64,000 nucleotides of DNA. It comes from Dolomedes plantarius (taxonomy: Eukaryota > Arthropoda > Arachnida > Araneae > Dolomedidae). The DNA lies in NCBI GenBank assembly GCA_907164885.2, contig OU015501.1, positions 18,779,131-18,843,130 of the forward strand, in the 5' to 3' direction. Positions 1 to 12,603 of this stretch are shown piece by piece; the first letter of the stretch is position 1, and every line of letters begins with the position of its first letter. Under the pieces are notes generated by a model, which was given only the letters and a program-made list of their open reading frames with translations, ran no database searches and was not told the DNA's origin. Position numbers and translations under genes: made by a program.

Positions 1-524
1 GAATTTAAATACCTCAGACGATATTACGTTCAGAATCGCGACAGTGAAGCGAATGAATATTTAAAAATAGAAACTATAACATTCCATGAAGAAAAACTTA
101 TAAAAATCTTTTAAGAATCTTTTGCCTTCCTTTTCTGTCCTCCTTTTGAGCTGACTTCCTTAGACTCGCTTCCCTGGCACTTTATCGATTTTGTGCCAGT
201 TTAATGGGGCTTCGGGAAAAGTTACGACTCTTGACAAACACGCAGGATTTCACGGTCGAGAGAGTTTATTTATCTCTTGATTACGCATTATTCGTGAAAT
301 GATAAGACAATTAACGTGAACTCACGTCTATAGACTAGCAAGAAAATATTTAACTATTACACGCATAAAACTACAAATGAATTAAAACTAGAGATGAATG
401 TTACATTTATGAATAAGTTTTTTCCTTAAATTGATAAATGATGCATTTGTTCAAACGCAAAAAAATTTCTAAACTTTTACTGCGAATTCAGGAATGGGGA
501 AAAAGAAATTGCGCTATATATATA

Positions 525-573
525 CATACACACACACACACACACACACACAGATATATATATATATATATAA
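525..573. repeat. (AC)n-(AT)n compound microsatellite
   Basis: About 14 AC units (525-552) are followed by about 10 AT units (554-573). The CA-then-TA order recurs at 15.5, 15.8 and 23.6 kb. Confidence 0.95.
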
Positions 574-962
574 TTATAGGATGCTGAAGAATACATATAT
601 ATATTTACTTATATACGCGTATATATTTAAGTATATAATTTATTTTGAAAATCGTTTCTGCCATACTTCCAAAGAATTTGTATTAATGCTAATTTTTTTT
701 TCAATTTTATATAACGTAGTTTGGTAATTTAATGGTCCTCTTTTCTCAGTGTTTTGATATGACAATTAATATACATTTCTATACATTCTGAAATAAAGAG
801 ATCGAAAAATAACTTTTTAATTAAAAAATTCTTGAGGAAAAAAACTTGAATTCTTGATTTTTTGAGCAGAATAGATATTATTTGGAACTATCTTTTGAGG
901 CGGTCTTCGATGAACAGAGAGTAAAAGAAGGACAAACATTTTCATTTGAGGACAAAGTACTA

Positions 963-1008
963 CAAAATAAATAAATAAATAAATAAATAAAAATAAAAAT
1001 AAATAAAT
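963..1008. repeat. (AAAT)n microsatellite
   Basis: Tetranucleotide AAAT/AATA run, slightly imperfect at its right end. Confidence 0.9.
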
Positions 1009-2651
1009 GAAAAACGAAGTTTACGGATATTTGTTTCTCCAATGATTTATTACAAATGCGGTTAAATTTATTCTTTTACATACATTTTTTGTTTTGCTTT
1101 TGTACAGATCTGGCAATGGATATTTAACTAAGCAGTGTTTAAAAACTAGCACAGGAATGAGTTCAATGTCAGTGAAAATACAAGGTTTTAAAGGCCAATA
1201 TTAGGTGTAGTAGATCGTATTGTGTTATATAAAACTTCATACAACAAAACAATTCATACAATTTGTGTCTCATTTTAGTCCAACATATTTCATTCCTGCT
1301 CATACAGCATTACAAACGAGAGGGAAATCGAGAATTTCCTGATCTAACGATGTTAATGACACAAAATGACGAAATTAATATCCAATATATACCGGTATTA
1401 AAGTATTCACATGAAATAAGTATAAATTTAATAAATTTTGATAAATATATATGACTGCATTAGAGGAAGAGAATTAAAAGATATATTTTTTTTACCAGAT
1501 CATAGAGAGGCGGATAAAAAAATATTTTATTTATTTGAACGTAAAAATAAAATAATTATTTCCTCTCAACGCTGTGATTTTTTTTCCTATTCTCGCATCT
1601 AGAGATTTAAATAATTTTACCCCATTAGCCTCATGTCATACAGCAGTTGATCTCGTTTGAAATAGTCGTGTCAATTTATAAATCCACAACTCAGTGTTGG
1701 AGCAAGAATATTACAAACCGTTGAAAAAGCCAAAAAACTAGTTATTGTTTAGTTTTACCTTTTTATAATTATTCTAATGATATCCCGAGAGTCTACAGCA
1801 CTCAACAATACTGAACATACCGAAGTGTAACTAAATATGCAATGTATACACATCGCGGAAAAAATATCTAAACAGTCTGCTTTGCAATATAGACTCTACA
1901 TAAGTTTTAAAGTTTCGAGAATAAATTGGACGGATTTTAAAAATGACGATCGAGTTAAAATAGACGGACTAAAATAAAAGCTGAAAAACTATAGTAGAGT
2001 TCCAGAACAAAGGAAAACAGTATTTATTAACAAAGGAATGTCTATTGCTTCTTACAATAGCTGAGTTAAAGGATATAATCACATAGATTAGTTAATTCAT
2101 CTAGGAGCAACAAAATATCAACAAGAAAGCAAATCAAAAGACATCGTACCAAAAGAAAAATAAATAGTATTCATTAAAAACAAAATCTACACCGTAAACA
2201 CTCGCAGTTATTCGCAGCTTTTTGACAAAATTCATTTTTAATGGCTGGGGATAAGTTGAAAGGGTTTTCCAGGAAAAATCAGTCGTTCATATCGTAACTA
2301 AGATTATAAGAATTTTTAATTATTATATAATTAATATATATGACATTTTGGATAATTAACAACAGTTACTAAATTACTAAAACAATAAAAAATAATTATG
2401 TTATCCCCAAAGAAATTTGGCAGCAAGATGGATATATATGGGCTGAAAGAATTAAAAAAGGCCTTCAACATTTTTCGTTGAGCATGATATGGAAATCTAC
2501 TGAATCGCAATTCCATAAAAATTTTCATAAAATTAAAATCAAAGGCATTTAAAGACTTAATTAAAATAAAGGCTGATAAAACATGCCAAAACAGCTTTCA
2601 TAGAAAATGTGTCGGCAACACATATAAGCCAAGAAGCATACTTTAAATCTA

Positions 2652-2895
2652 TGGTGCCCGGAATAAAAAGGCTTAAGTAAAAAACAGTGATTTAAATATG
2701 CCAAGTTATTGGCTTTTATACCAATCTCAGAAATATAATTTCGACTTGAGTCTTTTCTACAAAGAAATGTACTTTTGTATACAAAATTGATAGACTTAAG
2801 CCTTTTATACAAGTCAAAAGATTTTTTTTTTATCAATATTAACAAATAATCTAAAAATCACTTTTTCTGACTTAAGCTCTATATACCGGGCACCA
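2652..2895. mobile_element. Short TIR element (MITE), TA-flanked
   Basis: The left end begins TGGTGCCCGG and the right end finishes CCGGGCACCA, a perfect terminal match. Subterminal CTTAAG motifs also pair across the element. Both ends are flanked by TA (2650-2651 and 2896-2897), as expected for a Tc1/mariner-type duplication. At 244 bp with no family-like coding sequence it is non-autonomous. Superfamily assignment rests only on the TA flanks. Confidence 0.65.
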
Positions 2896-2897
2896 TA

Positions 2898-3940
2898 AAA
2901 ATATCAAGCTACATTTACTCTACTGAAAATGTTCATGAAATTCACTGATAATATGAGTAATTTTCAAATAATTTCCTTTTTTTCTGAAGCTAATTTAGAG
3001 ATTTAATTTAATCTTATAAAACGTGTTGCAACCGAATTGAACAATATTTAATGTTACAACAGAATATAAGACACATAACTTTTGAAGAAAATGGTTATTT
3101 TGTTACTCAACCCGTAAACTTTAATAATATATTACATCAATTCAACGATTAAGGTTTTTAAATAGAATTATAAACAATTTTGAAAGACCGGAAGAGCACT
3201 TAAATAAAATCAAGAAATAAACATTTACTAAAAAGTCTAACAGCTTTTACGATATAAAAGACATCTTCAGTTTTAATGGTATCATAAACTGGCAAACGCT
3301 GTTAAATTTAATTGGTTTAATCGTCGCCATCTTTTACTGAGAGCAATATCTAGTGAGGAAGTCTCCCGCGCAGATGGTGCTTCGAGCTCGAAGGTAAGAT
3401 GCGAGGCTGCAGCAATCGATAATACGATTCTGTCAAATTACTCTCTCTCTTCCTCTCCAAATTAGTACGTCGATGTGATTACGGCGCATTTATCAGTATT
3501 CATGAAAAGAAATAAAATCAGCTACCGAACAAATTATATTAGGCAGCAGAGGCGATACAAAAGGAAATTTTTGATTAACCCTGGATTCGGAGTACGAAGG
3601 AATTAGTAGGATTAATATGGAATTAAAATGAAGACACCACAGGCGGACTGAGTACAGTATCAGCTATCTTTCCAGAACCCCCCCCCCCCCTGTCAAAGCT
3701 CAAAATACAGAACACAGGAATGGCGATAAAAAAATTTATTCTTATACACATAAAAATTTGCTTCTTAGTAAACAAGCATTTTCTTTCCCATTTCCTTTTA
3801 AATGGATCACAAAACGCTTTGTTACACAAAGAGTTATCAATTCTTTGAAATTTTTAATCTTACTTTCAAAACTTCACTTGTAAAGAAAGTCGTTGAAAAT
3901 ATCACTTTCTCACATCCTTCACCTAATAAGTATTTAAACT
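2898..3940. other. Intergenic DNA, no gene recognised
   Basis: A+T-rich sequence with a short poly-C run near 3680 and a slightly GC-richer patch around 3320-3480. No coding or RNA gene signature was found. Confidence 0.5.
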
Positions 3941-3944
3941 GATT

Positions 3945-4080
3945 ACCGACCTCGAAGTTATAGAAGACGCGGGTTCAAATCCAACTCTCGGCAGACGGTT
4001 ACTGCCCCGGTTGTTGAAGAAAACGATAACGGATCATTACGAAGCATATACAAAATATTTATCTCAGAAACAAAGACACC
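3945..4080 (+). repeat. tRNA-derived SINE fragment
   Basis: A pol III box B (GGTTCAAATCC, 3972-3982) lies in a tRNA-like head, followed by a non-tRNA body (GGCAGACGGTTACTGCC). Box A is weak and no cloverleaf closes, so this is a SINE relic rather than a tRNA gene. Confidence 0.5.
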
Positions 4081-4709
4081 CAATTAAATAAAATCAAAAC
4101 GTATGTATAGCACAAGTGTTGTGGCTTTGGCCTCAAAAAAGGAGACGTGTAGAAAAAATTTCCTTATATCAGCCTATATGAAGAGAAAACGCTAATATCT
4201 TAACTGTTTTAGGAGATTAAAAAAAAATTAAATACAGTTAGAACAAAATATTGTTTAATTTCTGATGAAGTATATAGTAAAAAACCTTTAATCACACGGG
4301 AAATTACCAAAACTCTTATTCTAGGATATTTTTAAACAATATAAATCGATAACACACGCATGCATAAAAAATATCAAGTGATAAAGATATATATAAACTG
4401 CAGCTCTTTAACTGAAACCAACCAATGTATATGCGATGATTGGTGTAAGATGCTAATCTCTCAGATTTGCAAAGTTGTCGACAACATATTTCTCAAAATA
4501 CTATATTAAATCCAGAGAAAAACATAATTTTATTATCTAACAATATTCCGCCAAAGGCTGGAATATCACTTTTGCAGAAGAAATGCAGCTATGAATTTGA
4601 GTAATGCCATATAATTCTACAGAAGGAGGGAGGAAAAAAAATCTTCCCTAGTTTGGGAAAAAAAGCTTAGCTAAATGATAAATAAATATATTCTTAAAAG
4701 AAACAAGTA

Positions 4710-5661
4710 CAGTGATTTCCGCTTATAAGAATTACGTTTGTTATTACTGTTTTTGATTCTTATAAGCGGTTGATTCTTATAGCCGAAATTTAGGTTTTTG
4801 GACAGGCACACACACACACCTATATATACATATATTAGATAATTTACCATAAATTACTCTTTAATTTACGTTACTTATCTTTTATTAAAATTATTTTTTA
4901 TAATTTTAAAAATACAACTTAATTTCTAGACCTATCAGTAGATACACATGATTATAGTAAGAGAAGAAAAAAAATCCAATATTTGTTACAACATACCTGC
5001 TTAGCAGTTTTAACATTTCAATTACAGGAAGGGAGCAAGAAAAAGTTTTCTATGGTAGTTTGACGTAATGAAGTTTTCAGGAGGCTGTTTATAGCTCTTT
5101 CAATACAAATAGTCTCAGACCAAGATTCACCATCTAGCTGAATCTACTAATGTCATGTTTGCCTAAGTGATAGTGGACACTTTGCCGAAGATTTGTGAGT
5201 TTCAGGGTCCAGGAAGCCGCAACCAGGCTGTGGGAGGTGGGATAAAAGAGTCTCTATTTTTGTTTGTCAGTGGAGAAAAGTGAAATCGGACTCGGACGGG
5301 TAAAGATGCCCCTGGGTCAAGCTAATAGGAAAGTGTTGTGCTAAAGCGTTTAAGGGGAAACTATTATGTTATGTCTAACAAAGAAAGGGATGAATTTTAA
5401 GACTATATTCCATCCCATCTTATCAATCTTTCTTTAAAAAAAAAAAAGAAAGTACTTCGTGCCTTTTGAGGGTTTAAGTGGCGTTTTTGGAAAAATTAAA
5501 GGAAAGCGAAGAGTGTAAACTGATTCTTAAAACCGGTGGATTGATTCTTTAAAGCGAAAATTTTAACATGGAAATAATACATTTGTTTTTGTTTTCGCGA
5601 TATTGATTCTTATAAACGGTTGATTCTTATAACAACTGATCACTATAAGCGGTGGTTACTG
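4710..5661. mobile_element. Tigger/pogo-like element, internally decayed
   Basis: The ends are CAGTGATTTCCGCTTATAAG on the left and, read inward from the right, CAGTAACCACCGCTTATAG. They are flanked by TA at 4708-4709 and 5662-5663. Subterminal copies of GATTCTTATAAGCGGTTG occur at both ends. The 952-bp length is shorter than an autonomous Tigger (about 2-3 kb), and the GC-richer middle (5160-5480) has no open transposase frame. It is probably a deletion derivative. TA duplication and TIR style fit Tc1/mariner/pogo. Confidence 0.7.
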
Positions 5662-5663
5662 TA

Positions 5664-8600
5664 CTTTTCAACAAGCGATAAGGCCTGGTGTCAGTAGCTT
5701 CAAACGTGATTCAAAGCCTTAGGATAAAAAACAAACCTTAACCATTGTTTTTGACAAACATCTATAAAACTCTTAATTTTGAACAAAAAGAGGTATGAGA
5801 AAAAAGGCCATTCCGAGAAAATATTATTCTATTCAGAGTAGAATATCAGATACAAAATAAATGGACCCACAGAAAGGAGAAGATTAATTAAATAACTGTC
5901 AGAATGTTGCGAGAGTTACAACATCAGTATTTATTGAATATTACACCGCACAACAAACAAGATACTACAGATGCCAATAAATGTACATCGCAAATTTTCA
6001 TTACCATTTTTTTATAAAAACAATTTTTAAATCAAGCTTTCACTTGAAAAGATTTCCGCAGCTTAAAAGGAACATTTTTCATTGATGCTGGAAGAAAAGA
6101 TATTGACAGAGTTTTATGTTTTTTGCCTTATGACAAAAAAAAAAAAAAAAAAAAAAAAAAATTATTTCTGTATTTTATAACACAATTAAAATCAACAAAC
6201 AACTCTTTTGGGGGAGGGATGATCGAAGCTTTTAGTTGTATATTTTATTAACAATAACTTCTGATATCTCTTTGTAGATTGAAAATAAATCTTCAAAACG
6301 GGATTTAATAAAAATTCGGTAAATCCGCTGGGAATTTGTTAAATGCAATTCAAAACATCATACTATTGTGATTTTTAAAATAATTATTTTGCACAAGCAA
6401 ATTTAATACCCTAACTATTTAGAAACAAATATGATAAAACAAGGACAAGTTAAAACAAATTTTACAGAATGTAGTATATAATGCAGAAACTTGCAGTCCG
6501 GTACACTTTTAAGAAATGTAAGGAAAGAGATTAAAATAAATAAGTTAGAATTATACATGCGGCAGAATCTTGACGAACATTCAACATTTGGAAGGTGTAG
6601 AAAAATTAATTCATTGAAAGACGTTAAAAAGCAACATATAGGGAAAGTCTAAATTAGCTAAATATCTTTCATAAGAATAATATCGTGATTTCATTTGAGT
6701 AGTAATGATTCACTTTCTTCGAATGAATTCCGTTTCAATATGACGATTATTATAACCCTGTTTTGCTATTATGCTTAGTATATATTTATTACTATATTAT
6801 TAAATACATATAAGTGTTATTTTAAAAGCTGTTACAACACTACATTCAAATGTTTTGACAACAATATGCATCTCAGCTGAAAAAGAAAAAAAAAGAGAAA
6901 AACTTTCAGAAACATTTTTCTTGAAGAAATTTAACCCTGTGTAATTACTAATAACGTAAAAACAATTACATGGAACAAAATCTTTAGGACGTCATTTATG
7001 ATAGCAAAATCAGGAATTACTGCAAAAAGGTAACGAGTCTTAAGGCAGATCAATAAATACATGAATTATTATGCCTGAATGTTAGATAATGTAAAAATAA
7101 CAAACATAACAAAATATCTTTTTGTAATGATGGAAATCTTGTTTAAAGTTTACAATAGTTTAAGTCATGACGAGTTGGTTCACATAACCCAGTTCATTAA
7201 TAAATGCTTTTTGCTTTGAACGTTATTCCTTTCCCTCATCGACCTGCCCTCTCTACGCAATTTGAACCCTTCTAAATCGATTGATTGACGTTCCACTATA
7301 TACTCACTTTGCACTACACGAAAATCCATGATGTTTGAGGGGGACTGTGGTTCTTAAATACTGTAATTTAAATCGACTCTCGCTTTGCGCATGGTAACAG
7401 AGTAACTTCAAAAACGTTACGTAACGGAATGCAGTGAATATACAATGCAGAACAGCTAGCATATTTTTAAAAAGAAATCTATAGCCTTTTTAAATCGCAG
7501 ATTTAATGGTTCCATTCATTACATCTGCGATCCAATGCTTGCAAATTCAGGTGACAGCAAAAAAAAAGTACGAGATACGGGGGGATATTCTTAAATACTA
7601 CAAAAATTTCTGAGTTGAAACATAAGAATAATTTGCACTCTTCTAGCAGAGGTGCGAATTCTCATTAAACCTTTTTAAAAGTAAATCAGAAGCATTTTTT
7701 TTTTTTTTTAAATTTGTACTAAAGCAAAATTATTCTGGATCAAAATGCAATAAGATCACGTTTGAACGTTCCACTTCCAGCGAGCTTTTTGTCTTTTATA
7801 CAGTTCATAAAAATAAAAATACTTGAAATTATTACTTTTATAACTGAATATTTCAGGGGAATAGACTATTTAGCGGTGTTAAAAAAATTAATATTTCAGC
7901 ATGCAAATGTCCTCATAATCGTTATAGTATTTATTACATAATACGCGACGTAACGTAATGCACTTACGGACATCCTCACTAGAGAAAACGGTATTTGATG
8001 TCTACACAAGAATCACGTTTACTGCATTTAATAAAGATATATATACAATCTGCTGGCTAGGCTAGATTTCTACATAATGACTTAAAATTTCATTCAAGCA
8101 CATTCAAGGCATCTGACCTCAGAGTTAAATCTCGAGATTTCAATTAAAGATTAGAGAGATTTATAATCTACGTGAAATATTTTAAACAACTTTACTCGAA
8201 AAAAAAAAAATGTAATAGGATTTCATGCAGTTTCAATAGAATTTCATGCACTGGTGTAGCTAGAGATTTCTTTCATAAATATTAATAACTTTTCATTCTC
8301 ACTCGCTTTTTTTATTTGCAACTTCGATTTAATATCAAGGATAAATAACAGTGAGAACATTTTTTCATGTAAGTCAGCCTTTTAAATAAAAATTTTTAGA
8401 AAACTAACAATATTCCCTATTCCAATGATTTAAACCATTTCCAAGGAATGAAAAACTTATAATGCGAAGGACTGAAACCTATATTATAATTTAACATAAA
8501 AAACAGTAACAGTGAAACAGAAAGAATTAATTGTAGTAGTGAATAGAGCACTTCAAAAAGAAGGAAAACAAGAGCATTAATGAATAATTTTTCAGTACAG

Positions 8601-8806
8601 TTCTTTAACTTTACATGAGTGAAGGCTACACCAGTTAATTCATAGGCCACATTCTTGTTGAATAAATTTTGCGAAAGCTCTCTCAATAGCAACATTACTT
8701 TGCTGTTCAAAGAAAAAAATACTGTACTTGTAAATCAATATTAAAAGGAAAATTTATTGTCAGTACGGCTTTTGCACTGCAGCAGAGATACATGTCATTG
8801 GAAATC
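5664..8806. other. A+T-rich intergenic DNA, no gene recognised
   Basis: No family-like coding sequence. A run of about 27 A (6135-6161) could be a retroposon tail, but no tRNA-like head was found near it. Short frames such as that at 8417-8710 on the minus strand match nothing recognisable. Confidence 0.5.
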
Positions 8807-8810
8807 TTAA

Positions 8811-9140
8811 GGCTGCTGTGTACTAACGCTATTGGATTCACTCACCTCAATGTTAACCTATGGAGAAAATATGTCGAAGGATTGCCGAATTGGATTTAAA
8901 GATTTTATTGCATGTGAAATATTTATAAACTAATTTTTTATTTCAAATGTCTTAGAGTGATTTTGCGTATCAGTTTAGCATTTGCAAATTTAGGTTACGC
9001 AAGTGAATGAATTACAATGCAATCTGTGTTATGTATTGTAGTTTTTGTTTTCGTGTTCAGTTATAAAAAGGCGTTCTACCGAAAGTTATCTCGGAATGCC
9101 GCTTATAACAACCAAACCTTGGAATGGTTGGCAGCCGTAA
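8811..9140. mobile_element. TTAA-flanked element, unit A of a composite family
   Basis: It begins GGCTGCTGTGTACTAACG after TTAA (8807-8810) and ends GGTTGGCAGCCGTAA before TTAA (9141-9144). It is immediately followed by unit B. A reverse-orientation partial copy of this unit, joined to unit B by the same junction sequence, lies at 33944-34186. TTAA flanks suggest piggyBac-type mobilisation. No coding capacity is seen. Confidence 0.6.
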
Positions 9141-9144
9141 TTAA

Positions 9145-10088
9145 GGCTGCTGTGTACTAACCCTACTGGATTCACTCACCTCAGTGTTAACCTATGTAGA
9201 AAATTTGTCGAAGGATTGCCAACTTGGATTTAAAAATTTTTGTTTTAAAATTGTACTTCGTAATAGGGAAAGAAATTTTACATGTGTGGGCATTTTTACC
9301 ATGTTTTTATTAACTTGCTTTCTTGTTTGTGTGTTTGTCTGGTACAAATCTTGCATTCGATTTTTAACTAACTTCCCGACTAGCTAGACATTTGAAACTT
9401 TTAGACTAGCTCAGAACACGATGACAATGCATTATTTTAATACTTTTAGCCATCTTTATTCCATATTTTAAAATCCATTACGTAAAAATACGAGTAGCGT
9501 CTGGAGCCAAAAGTAACTGCGCTACAGGCGCCATCTATTAACGTAATAGTGAACCAAGCATATTACATTTTCATTACAATGGGATAATTTTTATTTATGC
9601 CCACATGCTATTTGCGATATTTTCTCTGCGAAATTCATTGATTTTTTACCCTTCAAATTACAGACTATAATTTATAATTTTGAAATCCATAATTAACTAT
9701 GGAAGATGCGAATTCGTTTGCAGCTCATGAAGAAGCTGCATGTAAATTACATTTCTTTTTTTTAATAGAAAATTTAAAAACATGGTATATAAAAAGTCTT
9801 TTTATGTTGTAATTATTCGTTTTTTTTAAATGCAAATAATATTTTAAAATTTAAATCCTTCGAGGGAAAAAAAATCTGGTATAGTGTGTTTTAAACGCTC
9901 ATAAATTCATTTGGTTCACAAAATTTATAAAATGAATACTGTCGCAAGGTGCAGAAAAGTTCAGGCTATCAGAAAATATAATTTTTATTGGATTATCGGC
10001 ATTTATGTAGCTGTAAATAGTAGCAAAATTTTCTCAATTGGTTAACATTGGGAGTGAGCGAATCCAATAGGGTTAGTACACAGCAGTC
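9145..10088. mobile_element. TTAA-flanked element, unit B of a composite family
   Basis: The termini GGCTGCTGTGTACTAACCC and, inverted at the right, GACTGCTGTGTACTAACCC pair over roughly 60 bp and include GTTAACCTATG-like subterminal motifs. TTAA lies at 9141-9144 and 10089-10092. At 944 bp it is longer than the 392-bp relative at 12212-12603, so the centre (about 9340-9760) probably carries extra inserted sequence. No transposase was found. Confidence 0.7.
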
Positions 10089-10092
10089 TTAA

Positions 10093-12211
10093 TGAATGCT
10101 AGATTTTCTTTTCATATGACAAAACCTACAGATGAAATTAACAATTTGTACAGTGTCCTCCACATATTTTTTTCTGTAAGAAGTCCCCCCCCCCCTCTTC
10201 TCTATGTTCACAAAAATTGTAAAATAGTAAGTATCAGTTCTAATTTTGGGGATTTCTTCCTTTCATTCTACTTCACAGAAATAACACCAAACACCTTCAA
10301 CAATAAATAGTTTTGAGGCTAATTACACTTACTGTTCTTAACGGAGGAGTTGTGAAACATTGGAGTAACATACTACTAACGTCTCATACTAAGTTATAAT
10401 GGTTTAGCTGGAAAATATTATGCGATGTATAGAGTGAAAATTTTTCACTTTACCCACTCTCAGCAGCTGGCAGTAATTTTCTCTGCGTTGTCAGTCTGCT
10501 TTTAGTCTTTTTGAGAAAATTTTCGAAGATTTTAGTTTCTCTAAAAAAAATTACGGATATTGAAGATAATATATAACGAGGCAGCAAACAAAATAATTAT
10601 AATTTACTTCTTAAGCAATATTGTTGAAAAATTACTGTTAACACGTACTAAAATCGACAAATGTTAAAAGCACAAATTTAATTCTTATCACGTTTAGATT
10701 GAGGCAGAATTCTATCTTTCTTTTGTAGCCTACTTAGAGCTCATAAACATACGTTATTTTAATTAAAATATAACTAACTTCAATTAAAGAAAAGCTCAGT
10801 GGCAGAAATAATGAAGGACTCCATCTGACTTTTACTTTACTCGCACTAATGCTGGGACTAAAAGAAAAATTTTCAGGCGTGAAACTAGAAATAATATTCT
10901 AATTGCTACTTTGGAGCTTAGAGTTATTCAACGACAACTACATTAACAGAGGACAATTTAAACATTGAAACCCAGGATATTTTGGGGGAAGTAACAGTAA
11001 TACATTAAAAAAATTACATTATTATTAAATACTAACATTGTTGAAGCACAAGATTTGACCATAATTCTTGAACTGTGAAACAACTATTTTTGTCCTAGTT
11101 AATCCAATTGAAACGAGTAAAGAGTTTAAATAACAATTAACATAAACTACACGTTTTTAAAACACCAAACATGTGACGATTTTTAGATGTACTAAAAATC
11201 TTGATCATAAAAATGAAATTCTTCACAAGGCCCAACAGTAGAAGTTAAACAATATTATTATCCCTCCCTTGCCACTAAAAATTCTAACTGCATAAAAATT
11301 TCAGTTTACTTGTACGAAATATGAAAATGCCATAGGCTTATCTATATCTTGTCATCAAAAATTATACTTTCATCTGTAATTCTGAGACATACGTGGTTTA
11401 AAATAATGCATACCATTACTATTTTCCTAACCTTCTGTAGAATTTTCTATGCAAAGATATTAACTAGCAGCGAAGCACTTTCAACGAATTTTTCAAAGGC
11501 TCTCCACAAAATGTCTTATCAACCATGATGAACATCTTGAAATTAAATACGGATAGGAAAAATTGGTTGAATTGTCTAGTCACTAGAAAGATGTGTGTTA
11601 CAAAGGAAATTATTACAGTACGAAACTAATCGACTTTATTTCGGGTGCTCAGAATTTTATATCTTAAGATATTACCTCTCACACACAAAAAAAAAGTTAC
11701 AGTACACAGCAGATTAAGCGGGTATGTAATTAATTATTTTTGCCGATAGACTGCATACAGAAAAAAAAATAAGTCTTACTACACTGATAAAACACACGAC
11801 CCAATATCCTTGTCGGTTACCGGAGGGCTGATCCGTAAAGATGGTAATGTGACATTCGGAAGAAAAGTTTTCCTCCTCACACCATGTTTGTGATTAGGAG
11901 TTAACGGGCGAAAACACCCATCGCAACTAGAGTTTATTGCGTATCCAAGTGTGTTTTCATCCGTGATTCTCCTAATTCCCCTAGTCCAAAGTTCTTCACA
12001 TCCATTTGGCAAAAGGGTTTGATGAAGAGAATGTTTCTTACGGGTTTCATTGCTTTGGACATACAATAGAATATTAGTAGTACACAGGGAAAAACTATTA
12101 AGAATTATCCCATGCGAGACAAATAAATTCATGAGAGAAAGAGAAACTCAAAACCACGGATTCCAGAATTTTGAAAGGCTTAAGATAAAAATTATTTTTA
12201 CAGACCACCGA
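10093..12211. other. Intergenic DNA, no gene recognised
   Basis: A+T-rich DNA with a poly-C run near 10185. Overlapping open frames on both strands at 11779-12286 match no protein family that could be recognised and were not called. Confidence 0.45.
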
Positions 12212-12603
12212 GGCTGCTGTGTACTAACCTTACTGAATTCGTTCACCTCGATGTTAACCTATGGAGAACATTTGTCTACTATTTAAGCTACATAATGCTG
12301 ATATTCCAATAAAAATGGTATTTTCAGGCAGCCTGAACTTTTCTGCACCTTGCAACAGGATTCATTTTATAAATTTCATCCATCAAAGGAATTTATGAGT
12401 ATTTAAAACACACTATACCAGATCTTTTCCCCGAATGATTTAAATTTTGAAATATTTTTTGCAAGGTGTAAAATTTCTTTCACTCTTACGGAGTAGAATT
12501 AAAAAAAAAAGTATTTAAATCCACGTCGGAAATCATTGAACAAATTTTCTCCATAGGTTAACACTGAGGTCAGCGAATTCAATAGGGTTATTACACAGCA
12601 GCC
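12212..12603. mobile_element. 392-bp MITE related to unit B
   Basis: Terminal inverted repeats of about 60 bp (GGCTGCTGTGTACTAACC at the left, its complement at the right) match the units at 9145-10088 and 33223-33939. The interior, including GGTATTTTCAGGCAGCCTGA and AAACACACTATACCAGA, is shared with the 33-kb copy. The flanks are not TTAA here, so the target duplication has decayed or the insertion was atypical. Confidence 0.75.

Larger units (their letters stand above)
1..2649. other. A+T-rich intergenic DNA, no gene recognised
   Basis: No coding region with family resemblance was found. The stretch holds a compound (AC)n/(AT)n microsatellite at 525-573 and an (AAAT)n run at 963-1008. Short reading frames here are explained by simple repeats or chance. 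Confidence 0.6.

Noticed and set aside
8417..8710. 97-codon minus-strand frame
   Set aside because: Hydrophobic, A+T-driven composition, no family features, no neighbouring splice or promoter signals.
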